Counted from the stretch's first letter, positions 1 to 13,710 are shown. The stretch: 64,000 bases of DNA from Aphrophora alni (GCA_963513935.1 OY740769.1:33569120-33633119); one strand, 5' to 3'. Program-made: numbers and translations. Notes: a model not told the origin generated them from the letters alone.

Positions 1-154
1 TTTATAATTATAACTTTTATTTGAATAGCAGTCAAAGTTGAAAATTTTGTTTTCCTCTGCAGCAAACAAACGAGCTTTGATAAATCTGGACAAAAACGTA
101 TAAAAAACTTATTCACTAAATAAAACTTTGAAATTACAAAAAAAATCAGTTAAA

Positions 155-163
<9 letters not shown>

Positions 164-199
<36 letters not shown>
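164..199. repeat. TA dinucleotide microsatellite
   Basis: An almost pure run of alternating T and A, about 18 units, embedded in AT-rich sequence. No further function is visible. Confidence 0.95.
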
Positions 200-204
<5 letters not shown>

Positions 205-3200
205 AAGGTTATTTTAGCAAAACATCTTATTTATCGAAATCTCAAATTATTCATCTTAAGTTTTGACCATTTATTTTAGATTTTCCTACCTCCAGCTCCA
301 CTTTTCTTGCTACGTAAAAGTGTTTGACTTTTTCGTTCTCTCAGTAGTATGTGTTGCCTACATAGAGAGTAGCACTATTGGTAAAGCTGAAATTCCTTGG
401 AGATTTAATTTTTCTGATCAAGCCAGTAAAATGTGAGACTAAGTTGAAAACTTCCAAAATACTAATTTTAGATATTTGCTACAAATAGTTCACTAGACAA
501 ACAATAGACCTGAATTATTTGATCATTAACGGCAAGTGTTTATACAGTCACATAATTCATTGAAGGTTTAGTCCACATCCTTTTCTCTTTGATTGATCAG
601 GTGAGTTAACAGAATGAGGTGATTAACAAGTGAGTTATTTAGACTAAGTTCATAGAGCTCTGTCTAAATGTTATCCAATTGATCTTAAAAATACGATATT
701 GTGAGATTTTAACTTAAACTTGTAGTTCTAATAGGTTATCAAAAATTCTTTAAGTACGAAGATAAAATTATCACCTCACCTACATAAGTGACAATTAGTT
801 ATTCAAGCTTTCAAATTTGGGGGAAAATAAACAGTTGACATACTGTACAATAAACAGATGCAGTCATTTAGAGGTGTCCAGATAATGTGTGTTTCGACCG
901 ATGGAGAAAATGTCTTTCTGGAGCCTTCTCTGCGCCACAGAAAGTATCAGGACGGAGGGTCATTGATTAGAGTATGGAGTGGGTTGCCAGATCCTGTGAG
1001 GGGCATGCAAACGTTCCAGATCCGTCTTTCCAGGATCGGAGGTGGATATGTCGAATAAAACAGAAAATGATTACTTCAGATCTGCTTGATAATGAGACAA
1101 AACTCCTCTTTTCTTATCCTTTTCCCCCATCTATTCTAGAGATGGGAGTTTAAAACGTTAATTTGCTGAATTGCAGTCGTACTTCCATCCTTCACTAATA
1201 TGATTATTTTAAAAAGGTAGTACCAATGAATTATAATAGTAGTGATTTATTTCTTGTAGACAAATATACAGTAAATTTGGCAAAGGTTAAATTTTGATTC
1301 GGAAACAATATATTGATATAATCACTATACACAATACATTTTGACTATGACTGGCGACAGGTTCATTTATTTCCTTATAATTCCTCCAGGGTCGGAGCAT
1401 AGGGACTCTACAAAGAAGTGAAACCTGGCCCATTGGTCGCCCAGACTTTCGGGTCATTCCATGATTTTCCTCCCTCTCCATTGTTCTTCACGTCATTATA
1501 GCTCTTCCAGGTTTCCTGGAATCCCACGTCTCTTAGCTATCACTTTCTTCTTCTTATCTATTAGGTAAAATATTAGTTACGGATTATTACATTGTCCATC
1601 AAGGAGAACAATTTTTACATTTGTTGTACTATTTTTATTAATTTTTTTTAATATTCCGTACCCTCATAGAATTGTACAAAAGCACCAATTCTTACTCTGA
1701 AGTTCTTTACACATCCTCATTTGCTCCATCTGTGCAGGTCACATGGTTATAAAGATAGGCCCTATGTAATATTTTGTAAATTCTATATCTCTTTTCTATC
1801 AACTTGGAATAGACGTTTGAATATCACCACGGTCTTCTGACAACTGATCCTGCCCTACTGATCCTGACAATTGATCCATAATATTGAGTCAAATGCCTTC
1901 AGAAAATTAAAAATAGAGGGTACAAACTTGCTTGTTGTTTCATACTTGATCGTTCATCCCAGGATAGATTCACATAGTGTGATGTGTTCGGATGCACGGT
2001 CACCAGGGATGCGACTTGGGATTACCATGGTTGAGTCTTAGGTTACGGTTGGGTTTTGGATTGGAATCTCGATTGCGACCTTATCATGAGAGCAGGAAAG
2101 ATCTCTAATATCTTTGTAACAGGCATGTGGATAGAGACAGAACGGTGGTGTGTGTGTTTGCGTTTGTGTATTGTGGATCTAGGATAATATCGGCGATCGT
2201 AGCTGACCACGACGAATTCTTCTTTTAATTTATTTCAATGATTTTGTAAATTAAAATGTCGAGGAAAACGGCAGTCAATGGCGGTCCTGATATTATCGGG
2301 AAGATCGGTGAATCATTTCGGCCCTTGGAATTAAATTTTGTTTCAGAAAGTGAGACGTTCCGAGAAAAAATGAAGACGTTTGAGTAAGAAAGTGATACAA
2401 GCCGTAGGTCTATTTGGATCAACTGTGAATATTGTTTGGTCTTGTGAGCAGTTAATTTATAATTACTAATAAAGTTGATCAATGTTATATAATTTTACCG
2501 AATGAATGAAAACACAAATTTCCACACACAAAATAATTTTATTCGTCCAAAATTGGTATGAGGTACTTTATAACCGAGACGAATGGTGCAGGATGTATAA
2601 AGAGTCCACAAACAAAGTGATTTTTGAGTGTGAAAAATTGTGTTTTCATGCATTAGGTTATTGAAGTTTCTACAAGTGTAGCTCGTTAGAGTTGATTATT
2701 TAGTGTAGTTACTTTATCCGAGAGCGGTGTTGGGTCAGACCGTGGTAAGGGAATTAAGACCTTGTCGGGGATGGTCAATACGTATTCCAAGATAGGTTAA
2801 CGTTAACCCCCCCCCCCCCTATGCAATCCTATCCGTTGCAGTAGTAATTTGGAAATGCATGGTATTTATCTATTCTTACAAATCAGACAACTCGACTATG
2901 TGCCAGGGCACATAACTAACCAGGGCAGCGTTAGATATTAAAAAGAGACAAGGGGTTCAAGAATTACTAAGGCTACTGTACTTTCTAGTAAACAAAAAAT
3001 CGAGATAGGTAGTGCCAAATATTAATAGATATAGATAATCCAGGTAATTGAAAGAAATAGTATACCACCCAAAGAGAAGATCATTGAAAGATATATAAAA
3101 ATCAACCTAATAGTTTGTGATGTAGACAGTTACGTCATACTATTTGTTTTTTTTTTGTTACGGATTTATTTTTAGACAAGGCTGAAAGAAAAAAATAGTC

Positions 3201-4460
3201 AAGTTCTTTATGAATTTCGATTAATTTTGAAAAATGAAACAAATATTTCACTATAAGACTTATCTAAGAAACTCACACGATGACGTAAAATCTCAAACAT
3301 ACAATAAGATGAACATGAAAGAATCTAAAGAGCATAGTGAATAGTTCTTTGATAGTGCATAACGGAATTGCTTAGAATGTGGTAGAATAGAACTGGACCA
3401 TTGGACAGTGAGTCGCGCACGTGATAGTAGATGGCGCCACTGTAAGATATACGTGACTCTTGATGTACTATTGTCAAGTTCTAATCTCTGCAAGACTGCA
3501 AATACAAACTTGAGTTTCCACAGGAATTTTAAATTGGCTTTAATTGACTTGCATTTCTATGAACGCACGGAGACACGTCGGGAATAAAAGCTTCATTCAA
3601 ATTGTTAACGATTTTATGACCCATTGAATTTTGTATTTGTACAAAACTATCTTCAAACTATTGTCGTGATTTTGAAGAGTATTGTTCTAGGCTTAGCCGT
3701 TTATTACATTGGAATACACCTCCTGCAATCATTTATGAAGTTTTAAAATAATAGACTCTATTAATGGGGCTATTAATAGATAACTTTACTGGATCATAGT
3801 TGTCTCTCTGTCCTTATACCACAGATATGATTAATTTTCCACAGGGAATGACTACAAGGTTCTCAGATAAACTTTTGAGAGAAAGGGCAAGAGCTGTTCA
3901 TTTTGAAAAACCCCTAAAACACATAGATTTTACTCAGTTATCGAGAATGTGTCTTTAGTTTCTCCTATATCGACAACATAGAAAAGGATTTTAAAATATT
4001 GGAAAGTTAAAATTAGATAAGAAAATGTGAGAAATACAGTTTATTGACAATCTATGTGTCTGCTTAGAGCCTCCATGGCTTGTCAAAAAAAAAAAAATTT
4101 TTAGGAGGGGGTTGGTGGTGGCTATTTCATCTGCGTAGAAGAAGGGAGTAAGTACAATTTTTAAAATTAGTGTTGTGTATTTTCTGAATAGTTTTTATTT
4201 GAAAATTCATAATAAATGAATGAACACGTTTTATTTGTTTGTCTGGAACATATTTTGGTCCCTTTATTCAGCATTGTCAGAAAGATAACCAAATGGATTG
4301 TTTGGTAGATAGATGAAGACTAGCCAGACGACAAAACAGAGATATAAACAGTGGGACAAATGGAAAGATCAGACAGACAACGTTCGTGTACAGATTGACA
4401 GAAGAATTAAACCGGCGTTTAGTAAGGGGAAAGAGAAGATGGACAGTTAGATAGAAATAT
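200..4460. other. AT-rich non-coding stretch, no gene recognised
   Basis: Both strands were read without finding a recognisable domain, RNA gene or transposon end. A 66-codon plus-strand frame at 858-1058 lies in a locally GC-richer patch, but its protein resembles nothing I know and it has no convincing splice sites, so I do not call it a gene. Another GC-richer patch lies at about 1950-2220. A run of 13 C at 2807-2819 and a poly-A/poly-T junction near 4086 are simple-sequence features. Confidence 0.6.
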
Positions 4461-4479
4461 ATTTAAAACAAGTAAGTTT

Positions 4480-5215
4480 ACTTGTGGTTGTCCATGCACA
4501 CGTGGGTGTATATGTGGTGTGTTTCTTTGTATGTAGTGAGGCTGTGAATGTGTAATTGTGTGACTTTTGTGCCCATGTTTTTCCAAGCTGTGCAGTGTGT
4601 TTTGTGTGTTCATAAATGTGTACTTTCTTCCTTACCAATATGTTCTGTACTTTTGTGTTCATATATCTGTGTTTTGTGCTTATTAATGTGAATTTTGAGA
4701 GGCTATGAACGTTTATTTAGTCCATCGTTGAGCCTGAGTTACTCCAAGTTGTATTAGTTTGTGTGACTATAAGCGTGTTTTTTGTGCTGATTGTGTGCCT
4801 GTTATGTGTATTTGTGTCACCTTATGCCTGCATTAACCCATACTTGATTGTGTGTTCCGTGTTCGTGGACGTACATTTATTTGTGAGTTGTGTGTATGCA
4901 TAAGTGTGTCTGTGAATGCGTCTACGTGTGTACTTGAGTGCGTTATATCTGAGTGATGATAGTGGGGCTACGTGACGTATTTCTATGTGCCCATGTGCTT
5001 GTCCGCTCTTATGTTCATCACAGCCTGCAATTGTGTGTCCTTGAACGTGTATTTCCAATATGTCTCTGTGCGTGTATTTTAGTGTATTCGTGACTAAGTG
5101 TTGTGCAATGTTATAAGCTTGTATTTGTGTGAGGTCCGCACTAAATGTTGTATATGTACTGTGAACGTACCATAGCCATGACATTTAGCGTGTGTATATA
5201 TGAACACACTATATT
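4480..5215. repeat. GT-rich degenerate tandem tract
   Basis: About 700 bases of strongly strand-biased sequence built from variations on TGTGT, GTGTTCAT, AATGTGTA and similar words. No fixed period is obvious by eye, so it reads as an old, decayed GT-rich array. It creates open frames on the minus strand (for example 4822-5184, 120 codons) rich in His, Thr and Tyr. These frames follow from the base composition and are not good evidence of a gene. Confidence 0.7.
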
Positions 5216-7890
5216 CTAATACAGACAATGTAAATTCACCATAGCCTAGCTATATTTTGTGGTATGAGGTAGAAGTGTAAGATGGCGTGCTGCTCCACAA
5301 GACTCTGCAATTTACAACATCCGGCGAAGATGAACCTTAGACACTGATCTCAGTTGACCTTATTAACTCTTAGCATAGTGTGAGGGGGCGTAGGTCTCGT
5401 CTTCATTTTGTTTGATATCGGCAACAGATTGGATTTAGAATAACATCGTCACTTTTATGTAAGAAATAATTTGTTATTTGAATTTGTTTTAAACAGACAG
5501 TTTTTCCGTTCGACATTGTAAGTGTCGGAATTGTAAAGGGAAGATAGAAAATGTTTTTTGATCTTGATCCCTTAGTTAATTTGGTCAAATTATAATTTTT
5601 TTGTACTTGCATAATAAACGGGATCTGGAGAGTCGATAAACAAATTAACTGTGCACCCAAATGTGATATAATATAAATTAATATAATCGTGGCCTTGGTC
5701 GAGTTTATATTTAAAAGAAGGTTTTAGACCACCCAGTAGTGGAGTTCTTACCCAAAACTTATAGAGATGTCCTGTCTACTAATCTTTCGTCCTTACAAAA
5801 TCTTTAAGATATAATATTTTCATTTTTACAGTGGTATTAATTGATTAGGGTGCACAATACCAAGACAAAGTTATTTATGCATCCGAGTGAAATCTTGGAA
5901 ACTTGTTTATAAACAAACATTCGTACTAAATTATGTTTAGTACACTATAATTTTAATTACTAAATAATATATTTATTTTTATTATACATTAGTTTATTTA
6001 AATACCGTACTAATAAATAATTGTATTATAAAGTTGCACATTACGTCTGGGATGATTTGGCGTTCCAAATTCTGATTACGTCAGAAGAATGATTTGGCGT
6101 TCCGTGTTAAAGTACCTAGAAAATTACGTACAATAATTTCTGACAACATTTTAGAACAATGCATGCAACAGAAAATTTTGAAGTAAACTTCAATTTGTAA
6201 TTCGTAAAATTCGGAAACTCTTTACGACCATTAGCAGATTCCAACCACTTCGCCTTAAAATAGGGGTGTCCTCCATTTTTATATATAAATATTATTATGT
6301 AATATTGACAATTTAAAATTTGTGATTTCTACGAAGATAGTTTGAATATTTATGAAAAATTCTCTATTATTATATTAATTTATCTTTACATTCAATAAGA
6401 ACAGGTGGGAAGTGTGCAGACGACTGTATGGATCACTTTGAACGTGGTATTGCGCACTCTTCAAGTAACAAATGGTGTCATTATTAATCAGCTTAAATTG
6501 AAATTCAAAAATTGTGGCGGCCATCATTTCTTTACATCTTAAAAATCCAAACTATGATTACTACTATCAAAACTAAAATTACGAAAAACTGAACAAAAAG
6601 TGACTATTTTTATATTTTTCTTAAATAACTTTTCATTAAATGTTTGAAAAAAGTTCTCAAGTTGTAGAGCTTAAAGTGTTCACAATAATTATCTATCCGA
6701 CTTCCAAATTTGCATTAATAGAGCCATTAAAGGAGAAATAAAGAAGTATGAAATAATCGCGAACTTACTAACAATATCTTCACCAATTTTTGATGTAGAA
6801 ATATACCCGTTTTAATTTGATAAGGTAAATTAAAATTACTTATCTCAATTATATAAATGAACAACATTGAAACTTTGGAGACGTTATTGTATAAATGAAA
6901 ATATCATGGAATAGTAAATAAATTTTTTGTTATTGTAAATTATAAGGGGGTGGAAAATTTACAAATATTTATTACTTTTGCAAATTATTTTATTATAAAA
7001 AAATGCTGTAAAAATTTACATTAATATATTTAAATGACAACTTGATAGCATTAAATTCCCTCTTTCACGCTTTATTTTTCATTTCCAGAAGTTCTAGGCA
7101 TGAACATTTTGGAACCCGAATAGATGATTTTTTAAAATGTTATACAACTTCAGATTCAAATGTATTTCCCTAAAGCTTACGGACAAAAATTATTAATCAA
7201 ACATGATCACTTTTTAAACATTTTGGTTGATTCTCTCAATTTAAACACATGTCTGTTTGACTTTAGAGCAAATGTGATATTCTTATTCTACGATGAAAAA
7301 AAACATTGCAACTTAATAATCTGTCCATTTTTTCCAATTTTCTTCTTAAGCTGATTGGACTATGTGTTTGGAATTCATGCTTTGTAAACTTGAATGACAG
7401 GATAGAAAAGGAGGTTTTTATTATATTATAACTCATGATCACCATTCTTTGATTATTTAGAATATTTATTGTTTGGAGAATATAAAGTTTTTATATCGAT
7501 AATGACTATGAATTTCGATTATTCGGTTACATCATTTCACACGTAACCCATAATGAAGAAAGAAGTAAATCTAATTAAAATCGATATAATCTCTCCTCCT
7601 CAGCATATCAAAGTACTGTACAATATTGGATGAGTCTTAAGATGGCTACATCTGATGGTGAGTTGTACACGACTCCGTGATCACAGATCCCTCCCTCCCA
7701 GTCGTGCACTTAATTTACAGCCTTAATTAATGCTGTCGTAGCCTGAGACTGCCATATTCCAAGGGCAAGTTTGCCGGCTATTTGCCCAACAGACATCTTG
7801 AGCTTTCATAGACTAATGCACAGTTCAATGGGTCCTTTGTTGCTATCACCATTTCATTTACTTTCACACATATATACATGAGTTTGTTTT
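5216..7890. other. AT-rich non-coding stretch
   Basis: No gene recognised. A 16-base word (GATGATTTGGCGTTCC) occurs twice, near 6052 and 6088, as a short direct repeat. The remainder is AT-rich sequence with frequent stops in all frames. Confidence 0.55.
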
Positions 7891-7892
7891 CA

Positions 7893-8015
7893 ACAAGTCG
7901 ACGTTTCAATGACTAAGTATCATCTTCAATTGCTAAGCAATACTTAGCAGTGAGCTTGCGTAGCTGTAAATAACTGAGGATGATGACTTAGTCATTGAAA
8001 CTTGAAACGTCGTCT
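7893..8015. repeat. Imperfect inverted repeat (small fold-back)
   Basis: The left arm begins near 7896 with AAGTCGACGTTTCAATGACT and continues to a CATCTTCA word. The right arm ends near 8010 with the complementary GATGATGACTTAGTCATTG and AACGTCG words. The arms are about 40-45 bases. The right arm carries an extra seven-base duplication that gives two GAAAC words. The loop contains a smaller hairpin around CTAAGCAATACTTAG. The structure resembles non-autonomous fold-back elements, but the family is not identified. Confidence 0.6.
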
Positions 8016-8212
8016 TATTTAAAATAAAGTATTTATTGTGGAAATATCTGTCTTTCTTTTATTTGTTGTTTGAACTTTCTACAAGTGTTGTTCTTTTAAA
8101 GTTATTAAGTATGGACAAATAATGGATAGTATGAATAAAACTGGAGCAAGTCTTATGAGTGCGAACATGAAATAAAAGTTTTTGCAAAGAAGTTTACTCC
8201 GGAGTAAACGGT

Positions 8213-8430
8213 TAGTTTCTTCCTTGTTGTTTAAAGACGAAAAACCTTTTTGTCATCATAGTCTTATAAAAAAAGAAGAAACGAAGATAAAATGAAGACT
8301 CCTAGTTTTCGAATACTGTAATAGATCTGGGTCAGAAGAGAAAAATAGTTGGTCAAGAGAAACCGGTTAGGAAAAATGAAAGAAAGGGAATTGACTCATG
8401 ACTACATGAAAAAGATTTAGATCCAGTTAA
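8213..8430 (-). repeat. Dispersed repeat family 1, copy A (near full length)
   Basis: Read on the minus strand, this segment runs through the diagnostic blocks of family 1 in order: CTGGATCTA, TTTTTCATGTAGTCATG, CTCTTGACCAACT, TATTACAGTATTCGAAAACT, then the tail block TATGATGACAAAAAGG and TTTAAACAACAAGG. The same blocks in the same order occur at 11960-12150 and 49572-49770. The opposite orientation and the degree of divergence indicate an independent, older insertion. Class (SINE, LINE end or MITE) is unresolved. Confidence 0.75.
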
Positions 8431-9295
8431 GTCATTTGGTATTGTCTGCTCCATTATTTCGCACTTCGTGATCAGCTGTATTTATTAATTTAAAGTTTCT
8501 TTTTGTCTGTAAACAAATATAAAAGATTATAATTGTCGAGGTTCAAATACTGTTGGTATTTCGTTTGAGTTTATTTTTCCAAAGATTATTTTTTGATATA
8601 TTTAAAACTTTACGATTGTTTCCAACTTAAAATTTTGTTTGTCTTGATTAGTTACGATAATTGAGGTAATAACCCTGAGAATCCACTAAGGTTTTGAGGT
8701 TAGGGTTCCATTACTAAAGCCTAGAAAGTGCTCACTTGTTAAGGAAATCTTTTCTTCAGAACCTCTGTCAAGAGTTTTGGATCCTTCATTTCTTGAGTGC
8801 AGTAGTACTTTCTACATCTTAAAATCCATTTGTAATTGCATCATCTTCAAGTATGCACTGACTTTACTTCACTTTTATCAGTATACCCTGTAAATATAGA
8901 GTATTAGTTCGTTTTAGTACATACAACAAAAAAAGAGTAGAAAGTTATGCTAAGAATATATACTTATAATTATTTTTGCTAGAGTCTGAGCAGATTTTGT
9001 GCTCTTTTTTATTTGTGTACTCTCAAGGATTTGCTCCAACAATATTGAAATTTATCTCAATTTTATCGTTATGACCCAATGTGATGGGAAAGTTTGGAGT
9101 TAATAAATATTTATAGACACATTTCAGCTGTCGGGTCTTAGTCTGAAGTTGTTGATTATGTCTTCATTAAAAAAATGACTGAAAAGATGCCAACTAAACT
9201 GGAGTATTATCATCTAATACCCTAATTTAAAATACACAGAAATTAATTTATAGTTATACAAAATAAATAATAATTTAATTTCTATTAAGGATTTG

Positions 9296-9745
9296 TCCAG
9301 TATACTAGTGTTGTATAAGTAAAAAATACGACCGGTAAGTTTCAAAATGGCGAAATATTGACAAATTTCAAAAATATATTTCCGATGATACCTAAACATA
9401 TTTTCCATGAGAAAAAAAAATTAGGTTAGCTTAGGTTATACTAGTTATGTTAGTCCAATATACTAGATTTGTATAAGTAAAACAATTAACCAGTAAGTTT
9501 CTAAATGGCGACCTATTTTCAAATTTCAAAAATATATTTCCAATGATACCTAAACATATTTTCCATGGGAAAAAAATTAGGTTAGGTGAGGAAAGGTTAT
9601 ACTAGTTATGTTAGTCCAGTATACTAGAGGTGTACAAGTAAAACAATCAACCGGTAAGTGTCAAAATGGCGACCTATTTTCAAATTTCAAAAATATATTT
9701 CCTATGATACCTAAACATACTTTTTAAGAGGAAAAAAATTAGAAC
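9296..9745. repeat. Three-copy tandem repeat, unit about 160 bp
   Basis: Three consecutive units begin near 9296, 9454 and 9615, giving spacings of about 158 and 161. Each contains GTCCARTATACTAG, a TAAGTAAAA word, CCGGTAAGT or CCAGTAAGT, AAATGGCGA, ATATATTTCC and TGATACCTAAACATA. Units 1 and 2 end with AATTAGGTTAG-type sequence and CTAGTTATGTTAG. The third unit loses similarity after about 9735. The copies differ at only a few positions each, so the array is fairly young. Confidence 0.9.
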
Positions 9746-11164
9746 GTTATTATTGAAAAAATAAAATTATTAAAAACAAACTCAAAATTAGAAAAAAAAT
9801 ATAATAAGTAGTTTAATTCCATTTCAGTCAAATTTAGCAGGTAAAATAGGTTTATTGAATATAATTTTGCAAAATGACGGTATTTTAATAACGATTTCTT
9901 GTTTTACGATAATTCTGTATTAGCTCAGTATTTCGTACAACTGGCGTTTTTAAAATATATGAAAGGTCGAAGACCAGATACAATAATCTCAAAAAGAAAT
10001 TCGAATGCCCATTATTGTCTTTGATAATTGTTTTCATCATACAAAAGCTAAGAACTCGATAGGAGAGGAATATTTAAAAAGTTTAAAAAAGGAACAGCAA
10101 TTCTAGTTATTATGGAATACAAAAGGGTCCTTAAAAAAGATCAATAGTTTATATATAAAAATAAATGAAATTAAAACATAACTCACGAAAGTGATAAAGA
10201 TAGTAGAAAGGAATTTTTATTTCTGGTATAAAGGGTTGAAGGACCGAAAACTAAATGCAGTTTAGACAAGACTTAGACGAACAGGGAAGATGTTATTCAT
10301 TGTGAGAGACTGGGATGGAGATGAGGAGACACGGATGAACACCCGGCCACACGCGGGCTACATTTCACACAACATTTAGGTTTCTTTTGTTTCATATTTA
10401 AAATGTATTGTTGTCTTATTCAGCCTCCTGTTTGATTGTAGCATAGCTATGCTTGTGTCATGTGGTTGATGTTTAACAGTAAATAGCTTTCTTTATTTTA
10501 TATCGTGACGAGAATTTTGTTGTTGTTATATATAGAAAATAATTGAAGTAAACAGTAGTCATTGTTGTGGTTTCCAAAGACTGATGTACGAACAACCAAA
10601 AACCCAGTTATATCCTCTTCTCTCAGCGCCTAAAACAGAAAAGAACATTTTATCAAAAACGCAACAAAGTTTTCAAAATTTATAACCCCTGTTTTTGGAG
10701 TACTAATGTTAATGGCATCAGTGACTGTATAGTGTCAGTCTGCATGAAATGAACTATAGTAGGTCATTTTAAAATTCACAGGTAAAATCGTATTTGGCAA
10801 AATAACAATTTTAATTGTCGCTCACTTTTGAATGGGATAAAGGATTTAAAACAAAATTTTGACTCATTTCCTAACATTGGTAATGGGAATATTTGCGACG
10901 GATATAAGTGTACAAACTTTCTAACACACCTATTTACAATCGAAATAATGTGTCATAAACTCGTCTTAAACATATATAATATAAGATGAAATAGTTTAAT
11001 GACGACGAAAATGTTTTTGTTTTTTGGAAATTATTATTTAACGGTAATTTTCTTCTCATGTGCCAATTTGCACACGGGTTCGGGCTCATTTGATCAAAAT
11101 GTGAATGAAATCAGTAGAGACTATTTTGAGATATTTCATGTTTTATAGTAACTGTACGGTTGAT

Positions 11165-11240
11165 TTTTTTTTGTTTTTACTGAAATCTTCAAAAATCCGT
11201 ATTTTTTTTTTGTTTTTACTGAAATCTCCAAAAATCCGTA
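11165..11240. repeat. Two tandem copies of a 37-38 bp unit
   Basis: The block TTGTTTTTACTGAAATCT followed by CAAAAATCCGTATTTTT occurs twice in direct succession, with only a T/C difference and small changes in poly-T length. Confidence 0.85.
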
Positions 11241-11257
11241 TTTTTTTTAAAGATACC

Positions 11258-11335
11258 AGTATCTATTGTTTGGGTAATTATGGGCAAAAATTTGATCAAA
11301 ATCGTTAGAGCCGACATTTAACAAAATCAGATTTT
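11258..11335 (+). repeat. LINE 3'-tail-like fragment
   Basis: The words TTTGATCAAAATCGTTAGAG and AGCCGACATTTAACAAAATC resemble the sequence at 31795-31862, which ends in a short tandem tail. In RTE-like LINEs of animals, 3' ends commonly carry an 'AAATCGGT' type word before a short repeat tail. The assignment rests on this general resemblance only. Confidence 0.4.
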
Positions 11336-11456
11336 TGTGTTTTTACACCAAGTATTCCCAGTCAAGACGGACTGGAAGAAAGGTTAGACGAAAAAGAATT
11401 GTTTTCCCCAGATGAAAGCAAAGCCAAAGTAGCCTTCCATTTTTTATTTGGTTAAC

Positions 11457-11629
<173 letters not shown>

Positions 11630-11959
11630 GAATCTCTTTTTCAGGTGAGACGGCTTCGGTCTGCTCGAATTTTATTGGACAGAAGTTTGACTACTCGGTC
11701 CATACTCAAATGCAGAATCTTCCATCGAAGATCTCATCTACTAGGATTCAAATATAAGGTTCATCCCCTTCATCACTTTTGACCTATAGGTTATCTAGTC
11801 GCAATAATTAAGACTACTCAGGTTATCGTAGTCTTACAATAACACCTTTTCCTAGTTTAGAAATTTGGGATTATAGTTACTGAAATAGATCAAGATCGTG
11901 AAGCTGTCGCACTCAGGTGCTGAATAGAATAATAACGAGCATGGTAATTCCGAGAAACC

Positions 11960-12150
11960 CACCAGGATCTATACCCTTTTCCATGTAGTCTTGTTAGATC
12001 CTCTCTCTATCAGGTCTCTCTTCACCAACTTCTGACGCCATTAGAATATTCGAGGGCTAGAGATATTTATTTTATGTTCTTTTTTTTATATAAGGCGATG
12101 ATGACCGAGGGGTTTTTCGCCTTTAAGCAACAACGAACAAAAAAGCTGCT
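11960..12150 (+). repeat. Dispersed repeat family 1, copy B (near full length)
   Basis: The blocks in order are AGGATCTATACCC, CCATGTAGTCTTG, TTAGATCCTCTCTCTATCAG, GTCTCTCTTCACCAACTTCT, GACGCCATTAGAATATTCGA, GGGCTAG, then a poly-T stretch and the tail ATAAGGCGATGATGACCGAG plus CCTTTAAGCAACAAC. The tail contains a small imperfect hairpin formed by the GG-rich and CCTTTAAG words. This copy keeps both the body and the tail, so it helps define the family. No open frame spans it. Confidence 0.8.
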
Positions 12151-13284
12151 ATGGCGAGACTACTGTAATAGACAAAGGGGAAGGTGTACATAAAGTATTA
12201 ATCAAAATCTAGAGTATGCAATTTATTCAGATACAATCTCACAAAATCCAAGTTGATGATTTTTGTTTTTCTAACATGGGTTCCATTTTTATTAAGAAAG
12301 CGGAACACATTAATTTCCTCTTAATTCAAATTTGTCACTTTCAGATAGAGTTAAATTTAATCGATAAAACTTGGACTAGCTTCCAGATGTATCGAAGGCC
12401 ATAACTGAAGGATGACATTGTGGCAAAGAATTCACTACTTTGAAGACAACATCAATGATCGTATCGTCAATTGTTCACATCAAAGCGTCTTGTCGTATCG
12501 TACATTTGATCAACCGCACATACTATTAAATCATACACAATCGTCAGCATGCATAGATGAACAAACATAACACGCACTCACATGTTCGCATCGCTAATTC
12601 CAGTACAGAATAATAACAACAGCTAAGTGACGAGAGAATAGGAAGGATAAACCTAGAAAGAGAAATAGAATGAAACGAAAGATAAGGACAAGTTTTCAAG
12701 TTGAAGTTGTTATCGCCGGAAGTAAATTGTTCATTTCCTGTACAGATGAAACACAGCACTTGTTTAATTAGAAAATGAAAAATTTACGCTAGAAAAAAAT
12801 TATTTAAAATTTTATTGTATTAAGAAATACGAGCTGTGAAAAATGTTATCTTTTTAATTAACAGAAAAGGTTGGCAGAGTATTAGCAAATACATTCACAT
12901 GAAGTGTGAACAATAGTATTTCACACACGTTAGGTGGCATGTGAACTTGAAATGTTTGTTCTGAGTAAAGATTGATAACTTATGAGAACTGCGGTCGTTG
13001 CTCGTTCGATTGGACGACAAGTTAAAATGTATAAATATAGAGTTTAGGCAGGTTAGGTTTTGTTTGTAGAAAGACTTCTGTTTTATGAAACTGACTTTCA
13101 TAGAAGGGAAAAAATACTGGAGTGTAATTGGTGTGAGTATATTAAACTTTAAATTCTGGTTTGATTTATTGGACGTTCTAGCGTTGGTTAGCAATCCACT
13201 CTTCTGTGATTCTCTCACAACGATTGTAAAATCGCCATTATCCTTATTAACATTGTCAATAATTTAGCTTGAACTTAAATTTAA

Positions 13285-13710
13285 TTCGTCATTTTTACGA
13301 TTGACTAGTTCTTTTCAGAATGATACCGTCTCTAAATAGTGATTATGTTATTTCAGACACAATCAAGTGTTTGATATGAAATATTGAGCTGAATGAATAT
13401 TGTACGTCTCAACGAGTTCTATCGTTATCTATAATAATTAATAGTTTTATTGATCTCTTTCTGTCATCGTCATTCCCAAATTGGTGATTGGTTACACTAA
13501 CCGTCTTAAACAGTTATCAGTTATTTCTTACCCGATTGAGCTTAAGGTATGATTTTTGCCATTTTACTATTGGTTAGTTCTTTCTGGTATCACTTCTTTA
13601 AATAGTGATTTAGGTGATTCGAATTCAGTTAGCGTTTGTTCTGCGTTTCATTTATAATAACGTGAAGTGAATGAATATTGTGAGTGTTAGTTTCAACGAG
13701 TATTTTCTTC
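13285..13710. repeat. Degenerate tandem duplication, period about 270 bp
   Basis: The first copy (about 13285-13440) has TTTTACGATTGACTAGTTCT, CTAAATAGTGATTATG, GCTGAATGAATATTGTACG and TCAACGAGTT. The second (about 13555-13710) has TTTTACTATTGGTTAGTTCT, TTAAATAGTGATTTAG, AGTGAATGAATATTGTGAG and TCAACGAGTA. The words come in the same order and similar spacing, but with heavy divergence between them, so the duplication is old. Confidence 0.6.

Noticed and set aside
858..1058. A 66-codon frame in a GC-richer patch as a possible exon or small gene.
   Set aside because: No recognised domain, no splice signals and no upstream context. Composition alone can keep a frame this long open.
1281..1560. 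A further LINE C-terminal relic on the minus strand (frames with RREW-like words).
   Set aside because: The resemblance is limited to a few residues and does not continue to any diagnostic block.
4822..5184. A 120-codon minus-strand frame as a gene.
   Set aside because: It is the translation of a GT-rich degenerate repeat. Amino-acid content follows the repeat words.
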